Shown: positions 1 to 11,177, numbered from the stretch's first letter. The stretch is DNA of 33,632 bases from an uncultured Acidobacteriota bacterium (GCA_902825985.1 CADEDC010000031.1:1-33632), one strand, 5' to 3'. A program made the numbers and translations. Notes: generated by a model not told the origin, from the sequence alone.

Positions 1-44
1 TGCGGCAGCAGGGCCGGCAGGCCGTGGCTGCCGTCCTACCGAGG

Positions 45-107
45 CCTACCAGGCCCACCCGGCCCACCAGGCCTACCCGGCCTACCAGGCCTACCAGGCC
101 CGCCCGC
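45..107. repeat. 9-bp tandem repeat (minisatellite)
   Basis: About seven head-to-tail copies of a degenerate 9-base unit, GCCYACCMG on the plus strand (for example GCCTACCAG), with a related imperfect unit at 35-44 and a decaying C-rich end to about 117. It starts about 16 bases beyond the stop codon of the M49-like gene, so it is downstream and non-coding for that gene. The repeat opens a Pro/Thr/Arg-rich plus-strand frame that I consider an artefact. Confidence 0.8.
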
Positions 108-122
108 CCGCCCCCCCGCTGC

Positions 123-1844
123 CTATCGCGAACCGGCGAGCAGCTCGGCAGCAGCCGGAAAGCGCGGCTCGATGTCGACCGGCACGTCACGCAGGTTGTC
201 CAGCGCCGCCTGCACCGGCGGACGCACGACACCGAGTCGATCACCCATCGCCCTGGCCTTCGCGTAGTCACCCGCCGCCTGGATCTCCATGATCTCCGTC
301 GTCAGGGCCGCAATCCCCTGCTTCACCTTCGTGTGATCGACGGCGAACGTCCCGTCCGGCCGGACGGTGAAACCGCCCTGGTCCAGCAGGTAGTTCAGCT
401 GCAGTGCCACGCCCTTCCCATGCGCCTCGTTGATGCCGAAACGGATCGAGCGGAACGCCGACGCGAGAAACGTCGTGTAGATGTGCCGCTCCAGCGTCCG
501 GTCGATGACCCCCCGATCGATCAGGTACTGCAGCGCCCAGAGTCCCGAGATGTCCGCCTTCGCTTCCTCCAGGAAACTCGAGGCTTCCTTCATCTCCTGC
601 CGGACGGTGGTCTGCCGGCCGTTGAGGGTGATGGTGTGCGGTCCGAGACCGTGCATCAGCTCGTGCATGACAATGTGGGTGAAGAACGCCTCGAACGACA
701 GGTCCTGCTGATCGGCGGCCGACAGGACGACGCGGGAAATCGGCACCAGCGTCTTCGCGAACTTCGCGTCCTGCACGTTCTTCAACATCACGCGCTTGGC
801 GCCCTTCTCGCGCGTCACCCGCTCGTCGTTCGGCAGGTTGAACGCCGCCGTCTGCACGCCGCGATTGCCGTCACCGGCCGAGAAGATCTGGTTGACGACG
901 ACGAGCGGCGCCAGCGCGCCGAGCTTCGGATTGCGCAGCGCCGGATCGATCGGCAGATGGTTCTCGATGTCCTGCAGTTCGCCGCTGAACTTCTGGATCT
1001 TCGCGCTCTCTCCCTGATCGCGAATCGCCACGTACGACTCGAAGGCCGCCTTGTAGTTGAAGAACTCGTCCTCGTAGACCTCGTACGGACCGATGGTCGG
1101 CTCGATCGTGCCCGACAGCTCCATCCAGGCGACGTCGCTGGCATAGTAGTCGTTCGACAGGAAGGCGTCCGCCCGCGACGCGAGATACGCCTTCAGCGTC
1201 GGGTCGGCCGCCATCGCCGCCGCTTCGCGCAGCAGCCGCGCCGCCGCGATCAACTCGTTCTGATACTCGAGGCTGTAGGGCACCGTGGTGAAACCGCCTG
1301 CCGGCGTCCGCCGGACGGTCGTGAAGAAGCCGGTCGCCTTCTCCCGCTCGGGTTCGGGCAACCCCTGAATCCACCGCTCGAGTTCCTCCTTCGTCGCATC
1401 CACCGGGTAGAAGTTGCCGCCACCCGGCTTGGCCGGGGCGCCTGGAACGAACACCTCGTGGTGATCCAGACGGGACCACGGCCCCTTGTTCACCAGGAAG
1501 TAGTGGAGCCGCTCGCGCCCGGCCGGGCTGTCGTCGCGCGCGAGGTCCAGCATCATCGGCTCGTTGCCGGACCAGACCTGGTGGAGGAAGAGGCCGTCGA
1601 TGATCTGGGACGCCTGGATCAGCTTGGCCAGCACGGCCTTCTCGTCAGCCGAGAGGGCTGAGAGATCGGCCGTGATGTCGGTCGGGGCGAAGCGGGCCGC
1701 CATGGCCGCGATCTCCGAGGTGCCGGCCGGAGCGGCGCCGGCCGGGGGAGCGGACTGCGATGAAGACACGGGCGCCTCCTGGCTGCCGCAAGCAGCCAAT
1801 GCCACGACCAGGGCTACGGCGCCGCCGATGCGTGCTCTGTGCAT
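123..1844 (-). CDS. M49-like (dipeptidyl-peptidase III type) zinc peptidase, lipoprotein
   Basis: Predicted secreted zinc peptidase related to dipeptidyl-peptidase III. Numbering from the upstream ATG at 1856, a lipobox LAAC places the lipidated Cys at residue 23, so the mature protein should be membrane anchored. HELMH at about 398-402, followed by GLGPH, and EEAKAD at about 430-435 match the M49 zinc site, where the classical family has HEXXXH and EEXRAD-like motifs; here the spacing is the shorter HEXXH. Length (573-577 aa) suits the family. I prefer the ATG at 1844: it gives a canonical short signal peptide and lies 10 bases after a GATAAT -10-like hexamer, which overlaps the ATG at 1856. 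It diverges from the quinoprotein gene at 1928. Family confident; substrate unknown. Confidence 0.82.
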   Translation of the reverse strand: MHRARIGGAVALVVALAACGSQEAPVSSSQSAPPAGAAPAGTSEIAAMAARFAPTDITADLSALSADEKAVLAKLIQASQIIDGLFLHQVWSGNEPMMLDLARDDSPAGRERLHYFLVNKGPWSRLDHHEVFVPGAPAKPGGGNFYPVDATKEELERWIQGLPEPEREKATGFFTTVRRTPAGGFTTVPYSLEYQNELIAAARLLREAAAMAADPTLKAYLASRADAFLSNDYYASDVAWMELSGTIEPTIGPYEVYEDEFFNYKAAFESYVAIRDQGESAKIQKFSGELQDIENHLPIDPALRNPKLGALAPLVVVNQIFSAGDGNRGVQTAAFNLPNDERVTREKGAKRVMLKNVQDAKFAKTLVPISRVVLSAADQQDLSFEAFFTHIVMHELMHGLGPHTITLNGRQTTVRQEMKEASSFLEEAKADISGLWALQYLIDRGVIDRTLERHIYTTFLASAFRSIRFGINEAHGKGVALQLNYLLDQGGFTVRPDGTFAVDHTKVKQGIAALTTEIMEIQAAGDYAKARAMGDRLGVVRPPVQAALDNLRDVPVDIEPRFPAAAELLAGSR

Positions 1845-1854
1845 GATGTATGTC

Positions 1855-1860
1855 ATTATC
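1855..1860 (-). promoter_or_regulatory. -10-like hexamer GATAAT before the M49 gene
   Basis: On the minus strand GATAAT ends 10 bases before the ATG at 1844, which has no Shine-Dalgarno sequence. A TTGACC lies upstream at 1879-1874, but only about 13 bases away, too close for a normal -35. Transcription would start within a few bases of the ATG. Confidence 0.35.
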
Positions 1861-1927
1861 TAACTGATTTGCGGTCAATCGCGATTCGGGGCGAACGACC
1901 CGGAGCGCCGCCTTTGGAGGCTGAACT

Positions 1928-3133
1928 GTGAGACGCATCACCGGGATCCTGACGCTGGTCCTCGCGACCGGTTCGACGACGTGGGTCGGCGCGCAGACGC
2001 CGGCGCCGGCCGGCACCGGCCAGACCGCCGCGCGCACCGGCGGCGGCATGCCCAACGCCACCCCGCAACTCGACAAGCTGACGCTGCCGCCCGGATTCAC
2101 GGCCGACATCTACGCGACGGGCGTCCGCGGCGCCCGCTCGATGGCACTCGCGCCGGACGGCACACTGTTCGTCGGTACCCGCGCCAAGTCGGTCTACGCC
2201 GTGGTCGACACCAACAAGGACTACAAGGCCGACACCGTGCTGGAGATCGCCAACGGCCTCACGATGCCGAACGGCATCGCGTTCCGGGACGGCGCCCTCT
2301 ACGTCGCCGAGATCAACCAGATCAACAAGTACGAGGGGATTCTCGACAAGGTCAGGACCGGTACCGTGAGCGGACTGACGCCGACGCTCGTGCTCGGCGG
2401 CCTGCCGTCCGATCAGATGCACGGCTGGAAGTACATCGCGTTCGGTCCGGATGGCTACCTGTATTACCAGATTGGCGCGCCCTGCAACATCTGCGACAAG
2501 GGGGACCCGTATGCCTCCATCTGGCGCGTGAAGCCCGAAGGCGGCACGCCGGAACTGGTGGCCCGCGGCGTCCGCAACACTGTCGGCATGGCCTGGCATC
2601 CGCAGACGAGAGCCCTGTGGTTCACCGACAACGGCCGCGACATGCTCGGAGACGAGTCGCCGAACGACGAACTGAACGTCGCACCGAAGCCGGGGCTGCA
2701 TTTCGGCTACCCGTACTGCCATCAAGGCGACACCGCGGATCCCAACACCGACAAGACCAATCCGATCGACTCGGCCGGCAATCCGTGCTCGAAGTTCACG
2801 CCGCCGGCCCATCGGCTCGGTCCGCACGTCGCCGCGCTCGCCCTGAAGTTCTACGGCGGCTCGATGTTCCCGGCCGAGTACCGGAACAAGCTGTTCATCG
2901 TCAATCACGGGTCGTGGAACCGCACCGCGGCGGCCGGCCCCATCGGCTATCGCATCATGGTGGCAACCATCGAGGGTGACAAGGTCACCAAGTACGAACC
3001 GTTCGCCGAGGGCTTCCTCCAGGGTCGCCAGGCCTGGGGCCGTCCCGTCGATCTGCTCGAGATGCCGGACGGCTCACTGCTGGTCTCCGACGACGCCGGC
3101 GGCGCCATCTATCGCATCAGCTACCGGAAATAG
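1928..3133 (+). CDS. PQQ-dependent sugar (sorbosone-type) dehydrogenase-like beta-propeller protein
   Basis: Secreted six-bladed propeller of the glucose/sorbosone dehydrogenase family, which typically oxidises aldose-type sugars in the periplasm with PQQ. A signal peptide ends near the AQ at residues 22-23. Family hallmarks are LPPGF at the mature start, a DGTLFVGT blade motif, MHGWKYIAFGPDGYLY, RGVRNTVGMAWHP and the strongly conserved TDNGRDMLGDESPNDELN. CNIC provides a possible disulfide. The start is GTG at 1928, chosen because GGAGG (1916-1920) stands 7 bases upstream. The 401-aa length is normal. No haem-binding motif is present, so the electron acceptor must be separate. The true substrate cannot be read from sequence. 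Confidence 0.87.
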   Translation: MRRITGILTLVLATGSTTWVGAQTPAPAGTGQTAARTGGGMPNATPQLDKLTLPPGFTADIYATGVRGARSMALAPDGTLFVGTRAKSVYAVVDTNKDYKADTVLEIANGLTMPNGIAFRDGALYVAEINQINKYEGILDKVRTGTVSGLTPTLVLGGLPSDQMHGWKYIAFGPDGYLYYQIGAPCNICDKGDPYASIWRVKPEGGTPELVARGVRNTVGMAWHPQTRALWFTDNGRDMLGDESPNDELNVAPKPGLHFGYPYCHQGDTADPNTDKTNPIDSAGNPCSKFTPPAHRLGPHVAALALKFYGGSMFPAEYRNKLFIVNHGSWNRTAAAGPIGYRIMVATIEGDKVTKYEPFAEGFLQGRQAWGRPVDLLEMPDGSLLVSDDAGGAIYRISYRK

Positions 3134-3248
3134 ACCGACCGGCTCCGGGGCCGGCGAAGACCGGTCCCGGAACGGGCCAGCCGCACCACGACCGCACGAC
3201 CGCACGGACGGGACGACTGAACGATCGGCGGCCGCTACGGACCGCGGT

Positions 3249-3806
3249 TCAGTGCACGCCCTTCGACATCTGCAGCGCCCCGGGATCGGCGCCGAGGCGC
3301 CGGATCGCCGACTCCCACATTTTTTCCGACTGCGTCGAGAAGATGAACCCGGGATCGACGTCGCTGAGCAACCACGCGGAAGCCTGCAGTTCCTCCTCCA
3401 GCTGACCGGGTCCCCAGCCGGCGTAGCCGACCACGAGGCGGACGCCCGGAGGCGGGTCGGGGGCCAGCGACTGCCGCAGCAGCGTCGGCGACGTCGACAG
3501 ATACAGATCATCGGTGATCGTCAGCCCCCCGGCCGGAGCCTCGTCGGGCAACCGGCCATGCACGAGCATCCAGCTGCGCTGCGGCTCGACGGGTCCCCCC
3601 ACCCATACCTGAAGCTCGCGATCGGTCTCGAAGGGCGGGTCGAGATTGACCGCCACCCGGCCGGTGGTGAGCACCGGCCGGTTGATGACGAGACCGAAGG
3701 CGCCATCCTCGCCGTGCCGGCACAGCAGCACGACCGTCCGCTCGAAATTGGGATCCTTGAGCTGCGGCATCGACAGGAGGAGGGACGGGGCGAGCGAGAT
3801 CGACAC
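3249..3806 (-). CDS. YqgE/AlgH family protein (UPF0301)
   Basis: A 185-aa protein of the YqgE/AlgH family, a conserved bacterial family of unknown biochemical role (AlgH was named for alginate regulation in Pseudomonas). The N-terminal pattern LAPSLLLSMPQLKDPNFERT, then GAFGLVINRP, a GGPV motif and GYAGWGPGQLEEEL, is diagnostic. The frame is open further upstream, but GTG at 3806 is chosen: AAGGAG lies 6 bases before it and the protein then begins exactly as family members do. A TATCAT hexamer at 3830-3825 could be a -10. It lies downstream of queG in the same direction, 121 bases away, and converges with the quinoprotein gene ending at 3133. Confidence 0.9.
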   Translation of the reverse strand: MSISLAPSLLLSMPQLKDPNFERTVVLLCRHGEDGAFGLVINRPVLTTGRVAVNLDPPFETDRELQVWVGGPVEPQRSWMLVHGRLPDEAPAGGLTITDDLYLSTSPTLLRQSLAPDPPPGVRLVVGYAGWGPGQLEEELQASAWLLSDVDPGFIFSTQSEKMWESAIRRLGADPGALQMSKGVH

Positions 3807-3927
3807 TGGAGGCTCCTTGATTCGATGATAGCGCCGGTTCGGACGGGCGGAGCGTGGTTCTTGGCGTCCGCCGCTCACCGGCGATCGGTCTCGAGCATGG
3901 CCGCCGCGAGCGCCATCACGCGACCGG

Positions 3928-4884
3928 CTATCGCGCGGCGTTCTCCCGCGCCATCCGGACGTTCCGGCGCAGCCCTGCGAGCTTGGCGCGCCCCATGGCG
4001 CTCCCCTGCAACGAGCGCCGCAGCTCATCGTCCGACGCCTGCTCCAGGTCGTCCAGCGCCCGCAGGGTCCATGCCGGGCGCGGTTGCCAGGCGGGGTCGG
4101 CCGACGCCGGCGCCGTGGCATTCCACGGGCACACCTCCTGGCAGACATCACAGCCGTAGACGTGCGCGCCGATGCCGGCCACCAGATCGGCCGCGACTTC
4201 GCCGCGATGTTCGATCGTCAGGTAGGAGATGCAGCGCCTCGCGTCGAGCACACCTGGCGCGACCAGCGCCTGTGTCGGACAGGCTTCGAGACACAACGTG
4301 CACGTGCCGCAGTGGTCGAAGGCCGGGCGGTCGAGTTCCAGATCGAGACTGGTGGCGATGACGCCGAGCACGATGAACGACCCGAGCGTCTCGCTGATGA
4401 CACAGCAGTTCTTGCCGATCCAGCCGATGCCGGCATGCTGCGCGTACACCCGCTCCTGCACCGGTCCGGTATCCACGTAGTCGAGTGCGTAGAACGGCTG
4501 CTCTGACTCGTGGTGCATCCACGACAGCAGCGCCCGCTGCCGCCGGTTGACGACGGCGTGATAGTCGTCGCCCCAGGCGTACCGCGCAACCTGCGCGGTG
4601 TCGCGGTCGGCGCATTCGGTCGAGAACGGCCGCGCCGTGTTGTAGTTGACGGCGGTGACGACGACGCTGCGGGCCTGCGGCAGCATCCGGCGGATATCCG
4701 AGCGCTCGTCGGCGCTGCGGGCGAGCCAGCTCATGGTGCCGTGGTAGCCGCGGGCAATCCACTCGGCAAAGGCCCGCAATTCGGGAAGGTCGGTGGCGGG
4801 GGCGATGCCGCACGCATCGAAACCAAGTTCGCGCGCCCGCGCCTTGATCCGCGCGGCGGTGAGTGAGGGGGTCAACGGCGTCAT
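3928..4884 (-). CDS. queG: Epoxyqueuosine reductase QueG
   Basis: Catalyses the last step of queuosine synthesis, reducing epoxyqueuosine in tRNA to queuosine with cobalamin and two [4Fe-4S] clusters; cytoplasmic. Visible are YVDTGP with the likely catalytic Asp138, the ferredoxin motif CGTCTLCLEACP (Cys192, 195, 198, 202) and a second set at Cys218 and CDVCQEVCP (Cys245, 248, 252). At 318 aa it has the catalytic and ferredoxin parts, but the C-terminal HEAT-like region of longer homologues (about 380 aa) is short or absent. The ATG at 4884 is chosen because the protein then starts just before the conserved helix ARIKARARELGFD. It follows acnA by 67 bases that contain a strong inverted repeat. 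Confidence 0.92.
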   Translation of the reverse strand: MTPLTPSLTAARIKARARELGFDACGIAPATDLPELRAFAEWIARGYHGTMSWLARSADERSDIRRMLPQARSVVVTAVNYNTARPFSTECADRDTAQVARYAWGDDYHAVVNRRQRALLSWMHHESEQPFYALDYVDTGPVQERVYAQHAGIGWIGKNCCVISETLGSFIVLGVIATSLDLELDRPAFDHCGTCTLCLEACPTQALVAPGVLDARRCISYLTIEHRGEVAADLVAGIGAHVYGCDVCQEVCPWNATAPASADPAWQPRPAWTLRALDDLEQASDDELRRSLQGSAMGRAKLAGLRRNVRMARENAAR

Positions 4885-4891
4885 GCCACCA

Positions 4892-4926
4892 CGGGCTCCA
4901 GCCGTAAGCATACGATCTGGAGCCCG
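4892..4926 (-). promoter_or_regulatory. 10-bp perfect inverted repeat between acnA and queG
   Basis: Arms CGGGCTCCAG (4892-4901) and CTGGAGCCCG (4917-4926) are perfect complements around a 15-base loop. In the minus-strand transcript the 3' arm carries GGAG, the only Shine-Dalgarno-like sequence before the queG ATG at 4884, so the hairpin could mask it. The loop also contains TATGCT, a possible -10. It may instead be an acnA transcription terminator, although no U-tract follows. The structure is seen; its function is inferred. Confidence 0.55.
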
Positions 4927-4951
4927 CAATGACGAAGGCCGACGGCCGCTC

Positions 4952-7642
<2,691 letters not shown>

Positions 7643-7682
7643 GCGCGTACGTCCTCTGAAAAAAGGCGTTGGGAAACGGGAT

Positions 7683-7712
7683 ATCGTACTTCGTGGCGGC
7701 GTGTGCGAGCAA
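7683..7712 (-). promoter_or_regulatory. Candidate promoter of acnA
   Basis: Minus strand: -35 TTGCTC (7712-7707), 18-base spacer, -10 TACGAT (7688-7683). The predicted leader is about 35 bases and includes the AGAGGA ribosome-binding site before the ATG at 7642. Weak consensus match. Confidence 0.35.
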
Positions 7713-7775
7713 CCCGGTCCTCTCGTCCGGGTCGGCGGCGCCGCCCCGGCCGCGGCGGCAGGCCGGCGCTCCACA

Positions 7776-8447
7776 TCAGAAGCGCAGGAAGAGCGACGCC
7801 CAGATGGCTGGCGCGACGTGCAGGCGATCGTCGAACGCCACACCACCCCGCGACCCGGCGGCCCGCAGCTCGAGACGGACGCCGGACGCCTTGAACGTAC
7901 CGCCCTGCCGCTCGGGCAGCGACACGATGAGCCCGCTCCCCGCGTAGTAGCTTCGCCCCGTCTCCGCCAGCGTGTTGGTGCCATGCAGCTGCCGGAGGTA
8001 GCCGGCGCCGCCGGCGACGAACAGCTGCAGGCGCGACGCGAGGCGCAGCTTTTCCGGCAGCCACAACAGGCCACCATCCACGTGCAGCTGCTGCAGCGCT
8101 TCCCTCGCGGTCTCATCCGCGGCTTCGATGTCGCCAGTGATGCGCGTGGCAAGACGGGCCGAGTGATAGCGCGCGGTGAGCTCGGTCCACAGGCCGCCGG
8201 CGACCCGGACGCCGACTGCCGCGCCCACGCCGACGCCACCGGTCACGGTCGATGCGGTCCTGAAGAGGTCGACGCGACCGCCGCCTGCCCCCGTCAACGT
8301 CGCATCGGCGCCGCCGACGTCGGCCTCGCCCAGCCAGTCCGGCCCGACCGACACCGCGAGGCGCGGCGGCGCCTCCTGCGCCTCGAGTCCGAAGGGCACC
8401 GCCAGCCCAGCCAGCAGGAGCACCGTGACGACCGGCGCCGGTCTCAT
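7776..8447 (-). CDS. Outer-membrane beta-barrel protein, unknown function
   Basis: A 223-aa protein with a clear signal peptide (cleavage near EAQEAPP, about residue 24) followed by alternating hydrophobic/polar strands rich in Gly, Ala, Arg and aromatic residues, ending in LFLRF. A C-terminal Phe is typical of proteins folded into the outer membrane by BAM. I do not recognise a specific family. Its ATG overlaps the TGA of the matrixin-like gene by four bases (ATGA, 8444-8447), so it is the last member of a translationally coupled series. A membrane partner for the preceding secreted protease is possible but unproven. Confidence 0.72.
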   Translation of the reverse strand: MRPAPVVTVLLLAGLAVPFGLEAQEAPPRLAVSVGPDWLGEADVGGADATLTGAGGGRVDLFRTASTVTGGVGVGAAVGVRVAGGLWTELTARYHSARLATRITGDIEAADETAREALQQLHVDGGLLWLPEKLRLASRLQLFVAGGAGYLRQLHGTNTLAETGRSYYAGSGLIVSLPERQGGTFKASGVRLELRAAGSRGGVAFDDRLHVAPAIWASLFLRF

Positions 8448-9475
8448 TTCGACACGACCCGGATGGTGACGCTGCCGCTGTCGCCGCCGCGCGGCACGAC
8501 GATCAAGCGGTTGTGTACCGTCGCCCGGAAATCGAGCTCGATGCCGGCGTCTTCCTCGAGGAAGCTGGCCACCTCGGCATCATCGAGCGGTTCGACGCGG
8601 ACGATATGCGGGCCCGGTACCAGACCGGCAATCGAGAACTGCCCGTCGGCATTCAGGGTGAAGTTGCCAACCAGCAGTCCGGTGCGCGGATTGAACGCCG
8701 TGACGTGGGCGCCAAAGATCCCCTGCCCGTTCCAGGTCACCCGGCCCGACAGGCTGCCGGTGTCGTCGTTGAACGCCTCGGACGGATACAGATCCGAGAT
8801 GCCGGCGATGTCATCGGCACGCAGAATGCGGTTCGAGATGTTGCCCGGACCGAAGGCAATCGGGAACATCACGGCCTCGGTCGCCGTGACGCGCCGACCG
8901 GCACCGGTCAGCTCGGTCTCGCCGAGCGCCGAATGGCCGAGACCGCTGAAGTGGCCGATCTCGTGAAGCGCGATGGTCTCGAGGTCGAACCGGGTCCGCT
9001 CGCCGCCGGCGGCGACCGACCAGGCGAACGCCGAATTGAAGAAGATGTCGGACTCCACCAGCTCTCCGGTCGACTCGTCCAGCAGCAACGTCGTGGACGC
9101 CAGCACACGGTCGAGTTCGGGACGATCGTCGAAGCCGAGCGTGTTGACGAAATCCTCGTCACCGGGCCGCGACGTGCGGGTGAAACCGTCGTAGGCGTAC
9201 TGGATGGTGGCCGACGGGACGGCTTCCCAGGTCGCGAACGCCCGCGCCACCGCATCGCGGAACTCGGTCGCCGAGACCCCGTCGACACCCTGTTCGAACA
9301 CCAGGTAGCGCACCGGTTCGGCCGGCCACTTGAGCGTCACCGTCCGGCCGTTCACGGGCACACCGAACTTGAGATACGCACGCGCCGGCGCCGCATCGGC
9401 CAGCAACAGCGCGGCGAGCAGGGTCAGCGCGATCCACGAGCGCTGTCGACGTGCCGCGCCCCGGGCGCGGGTCAT
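8444..9475 (-). CDS. Secreted matrixin-like zinc metalloprotease with C-terminal carboxypeptidase-regulatory-like domain
   Basis: Predicted exported metzincin protease, 343 aa. Signal peptide about 1-33 (…LLADAAPARA). The HEIGHFSGLGH motif at residues 171-181 supplies three zinc-binding histidines and the catalytic Glu172; the Met-turn is probably AVMFP near Met203. A DDIAGISDLYP segment after it is typical of matrixin (M10) domains. Residues about 240-310 (GSLSGRVTWNGQGI…GQFSIAGLVPG) look like a carboxypeptidase-regulatory/SpaA-type beta-sandwich. The ATG at 9475 is chosen because it overlaps the previous TGA as ATGA. No cysteine-switch propeptide motif is evident, so latency control, if any, is different. 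Confidence 0.85.
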   Translation of the reverse strand: MTRARGAARRQRSWIALTLLAALLLADAAPARAYLKFGVPVNGRTVTLKWPAEPVRYLVFEQGVDGVSATEFRDAVARAFATWEAVPSATIQYAYDGFTRTSRPGDEDFVNTLGFDDRPELDRVLASTTLLLDESTGELVESDIFFNSAFAWSVAAGGERTRFDLETIALHEIGHFSGLGHSALGETELTGAGRRVTATEAVMFPIAFGPGNISNRILRADDIAGISDLYPSEAFNDDTGSLSGRVTWNGQGIFGAHVTAFNPRTGLLVGNFTLNADGQFSIAGLVPGPHIVRVEPLDDAEVASFLEEDAGIELDFRATVHNRLIVVPRGGDSGSVTIRVVSK

Positions 9476-10032
9476 CGGCCGTCCCCGTGCTGCAGGAGCG
9501 AGTGAACCTGCGCTTCGAAGGCCTGCAGCGGCAGCGGACGCCTCGCCCGATCGCCGCGCACCACCGGCTGCACCACCGTCGTGCCGACCAGTGCGGGAGG
9601 CGCAACGAGCCATCCGGCCCCGTGGCGCGCCACCCGGTAGACACCCTGTCCGAGACCAAGGACGTGGGGGATGCTCGGACCACGATGACCGAGAAACACG
9701 ATGACCTGCTGGTCCGGCTCGAACCGCGGCGCCCCGACGACGATGCTGCGCAGGCGGCCGACACGGCCGCCAGGGACGCGAAACGTCACGGTCTCACCCA
9801 AGTGACCCTTGAGATAGCGCTCCACCTCGAGGGTGACCAGCGTCTCGACTCCCCGCCGGTCGTCGGTCCACCGGGCGTCCACCGACGACACGCGGCCGCG
9901 GACGATGACACCCGCTTCGCGCGCCAGTTCGCCGAGACCGGCACCGACGACCACGGTCGCCGCCGCCGGCGCCGCGGCCAGCAGCACGCCGAGCAACCCC
10001 GCACACGTGCGCCACACCTTGCGCTGAATCAC
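9472..10032 (-). CDS. Secreted protein of unknown function in the lpxB-protease operon
   Basis: A 186-aa protein, GTG start at 10032, signal peptide about 1-26 (LLAAAPAAATVVV). The mature part alternates short beta strands: GVIVRGRVSSVDARW, TLVTLEVERYLKG, TVTFRVPGG and QQVIVFLG. This resembles an all-beta domain, with an ending that could wrap a partner. I recognise no named family. Both its junctions are coupled: GTGA with the lpxB stop (10029-10032) and ATGA with the matrixin start (9472-9475). AAGGGG precedes the GTG by about 6 bases. Because it is locked between lpxB and the protease, an inhibitor or chaperone of the protease is one idea; there is no direct evidence. Confidence 0.65.
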   Translation of the reverse strand: MIQRKVWRTCAGLLGVLLAAAPAAATVVVGAGLGELAREAGVIVRGRVSSVDARWTDDRRGVETLVTLEVERYLKGHLGETVTFRVPGGRVGRLRSIVVGAPRFEPDQQVIVFLGHRGPSIPHVLGLGQGVYRVARHGAGWLVAPPALVGTTVVQPVVRGDRARRPLPLQAFEAQVHSLLQHGDGR

Positions 10033-11177
10033 GATAGCCCCTTCCCTCTCCGAAGCCGGTTCACGATTGCGTTCGCCGCCCGCCGACTGGCGCCCGGACC
10101 GCCGAGCCGCGTTCGAACGGCCGCCAGTCCCGCCCGCATGGTGGCGGCGCGCACGGGATCGGTCAGCAGCGACACCGCCTCCTGCGCCACCGCGTCGGGC
10201 GTGAACGCGTCCTGGATCAACTCGGGTACGATCCGTTCGCCGGCGATGAGATTGACCATGGCGTAGGTGTCGACCTTCACGAATCGACGCCCGAGTGAGT
10301 ACTCGAGCCCCGAGAGCCGGTAGACGACCACCATCGGCGTGCCGTGCAGCGCCGTCTGCACGGTGGCGGTGCCCGAGGCGGTGAGGGCGACGTCGGCAGC
10401 CGCCAGGACGGCGTCGGTCTGACCCTCGACGATGGCCATCGCCACGCCGGCCTGCCGCGCCGGCAGGAACAGCGCATCGTCGAGATTGCCGGCCCGGGCG
10501 ACGATGAACTGGGTGTCCGGCACACGCTGGGCGATGAGGCGGGCGGCCGCCACCAGGTCGGGAAGAATACGCCGCAGTTCGCTGGGCCGGCTGCCCGGCA
10601 GAATCGCCACGGTTCGGGCGGATGGGTCGAGGTCGCAGCTGCGCAGGAACGACAGGCGATCCTCGAGGCGCGGGCTCAGGTCGATGAGCGGGTGGCCGAC
10701 GAACTCGACCGGCACCCCAGCCTCCCTGTAGATCGCCTCCTCGAACGGGAAGATGACGAGCATCTGGTCGGCGGTCGCACGAATCGTCTTGAGACGACCA
10801 GAGCGCCACGCCCACACCTGCGGACTGACGTAGTAGATGACCGGGATGCCGAGCCGTTTCACCGACTGTGCCAGACGCAGGTTGAAGCCCGAGTAGTCGA
10901 TGGCAACGAGCGCGTCGACGCGGGTGTCGCGCGCATAGTCCACCAGGCGGCGGCGCGTGGCAGTGAGGCGCGCCAGGGTGCCGATGACCTCGGTCACGCC
11001 GGTGACGGCCAGCCCGCGATAGTCTTCGATCAGCCGTCCGCCAGCAGCGGCGAACTGCGGACCGCCGAGACCGGCGATCGTCAGATTCGGGATGAGCGTG
11101 CGCAGTTCGCGGGTAAGCGCGCCGGCATACACATCGCCCGACGGCTCACCGCACGACAGGAGAAGGCGAGCCGTCAA
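10029..11177 (-). CDS. lpxB: Lipid-A-disaccharide synthase LpxB
   Basis: Glycosyltransferase of family GT19 joining UDP-2,3-diacylglucosamine and lipid X to form the lipid A disaccharide at the inner-membrane face. The N-terminal SCGEPSGDVYAGALTREL is diagnostic, followed by GLGGPQFAAAGG, ALVAIDYSGFNLRLA, IYYVSPQVWAWRSGR and FVGHPLID; ILPGSRPSELRRILP and the C-terminal ASGTATVQTALHGTPMVVVYR complete the set. Length 382 aa is standard. The start is a TTG at 11177 that overlaps the preceding TGA as TTGA; no ATG fits, and the protein then begins right at the conserved strand. lpxD lies upstream in the same gene train, but lpxA and fabZ are not in the window. Confidence 0.94.
   Translation of the reverse strand: MTARLLLSCGEPSGDVYAGALTRELRTLIPNLTIAGLGGPQFAAAGGRLIEDYRGLAVTGVTEVIGTLARLTATRRRLVDYARDTRVDALVAIDYSGFNLRLAQSVKRLGIPVIYYVSPQVWAWRSGRLKTIRATADQMLVIFPFEEAIYREAGVPVEFVGHPLIDLSPRLEDRLSFLRSCDLDPSARTVAILPGSRPSELRRILPDLVAAARLIAQRVPDTQFIVARAGNLDDALFLPARQAGVAMAIVEGQTDAVLAAADVALTASGTATVQTALHGTPMVVVYRLSGLEYSLGRRFVKVDTYAMVNLIAGERIVPELIQDAFTPDAVAQEAVSLLTDPVRAATMRAGLAAVRTRLGGPGASRRAANAIVNRLRRGKGLS

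Noticed and set aside
24..1661. Long plus-strand frame (545 codons) opening in the 9-bp repeat
   Set aside because: It lies antisense to the M49-like gene, is very rich in Arg with no family-like motif, and its start is generated by the repeat. High GC content creates such shadows.
3134..3248. GC-rich partial dyads in the convergent gap as a terminator
   Set aside because: The best stem is only about 5 bp with no T-run on either strand, not enough to call.
7643..8239. N-terminal extension of aconitase to 1095 aa
   Set aside because: The extension is antisense-like Arg/Ser/Pro-rich sequence overlapping the beta-barrel gene; a normal ribosome-binding site and start exist at 7642.
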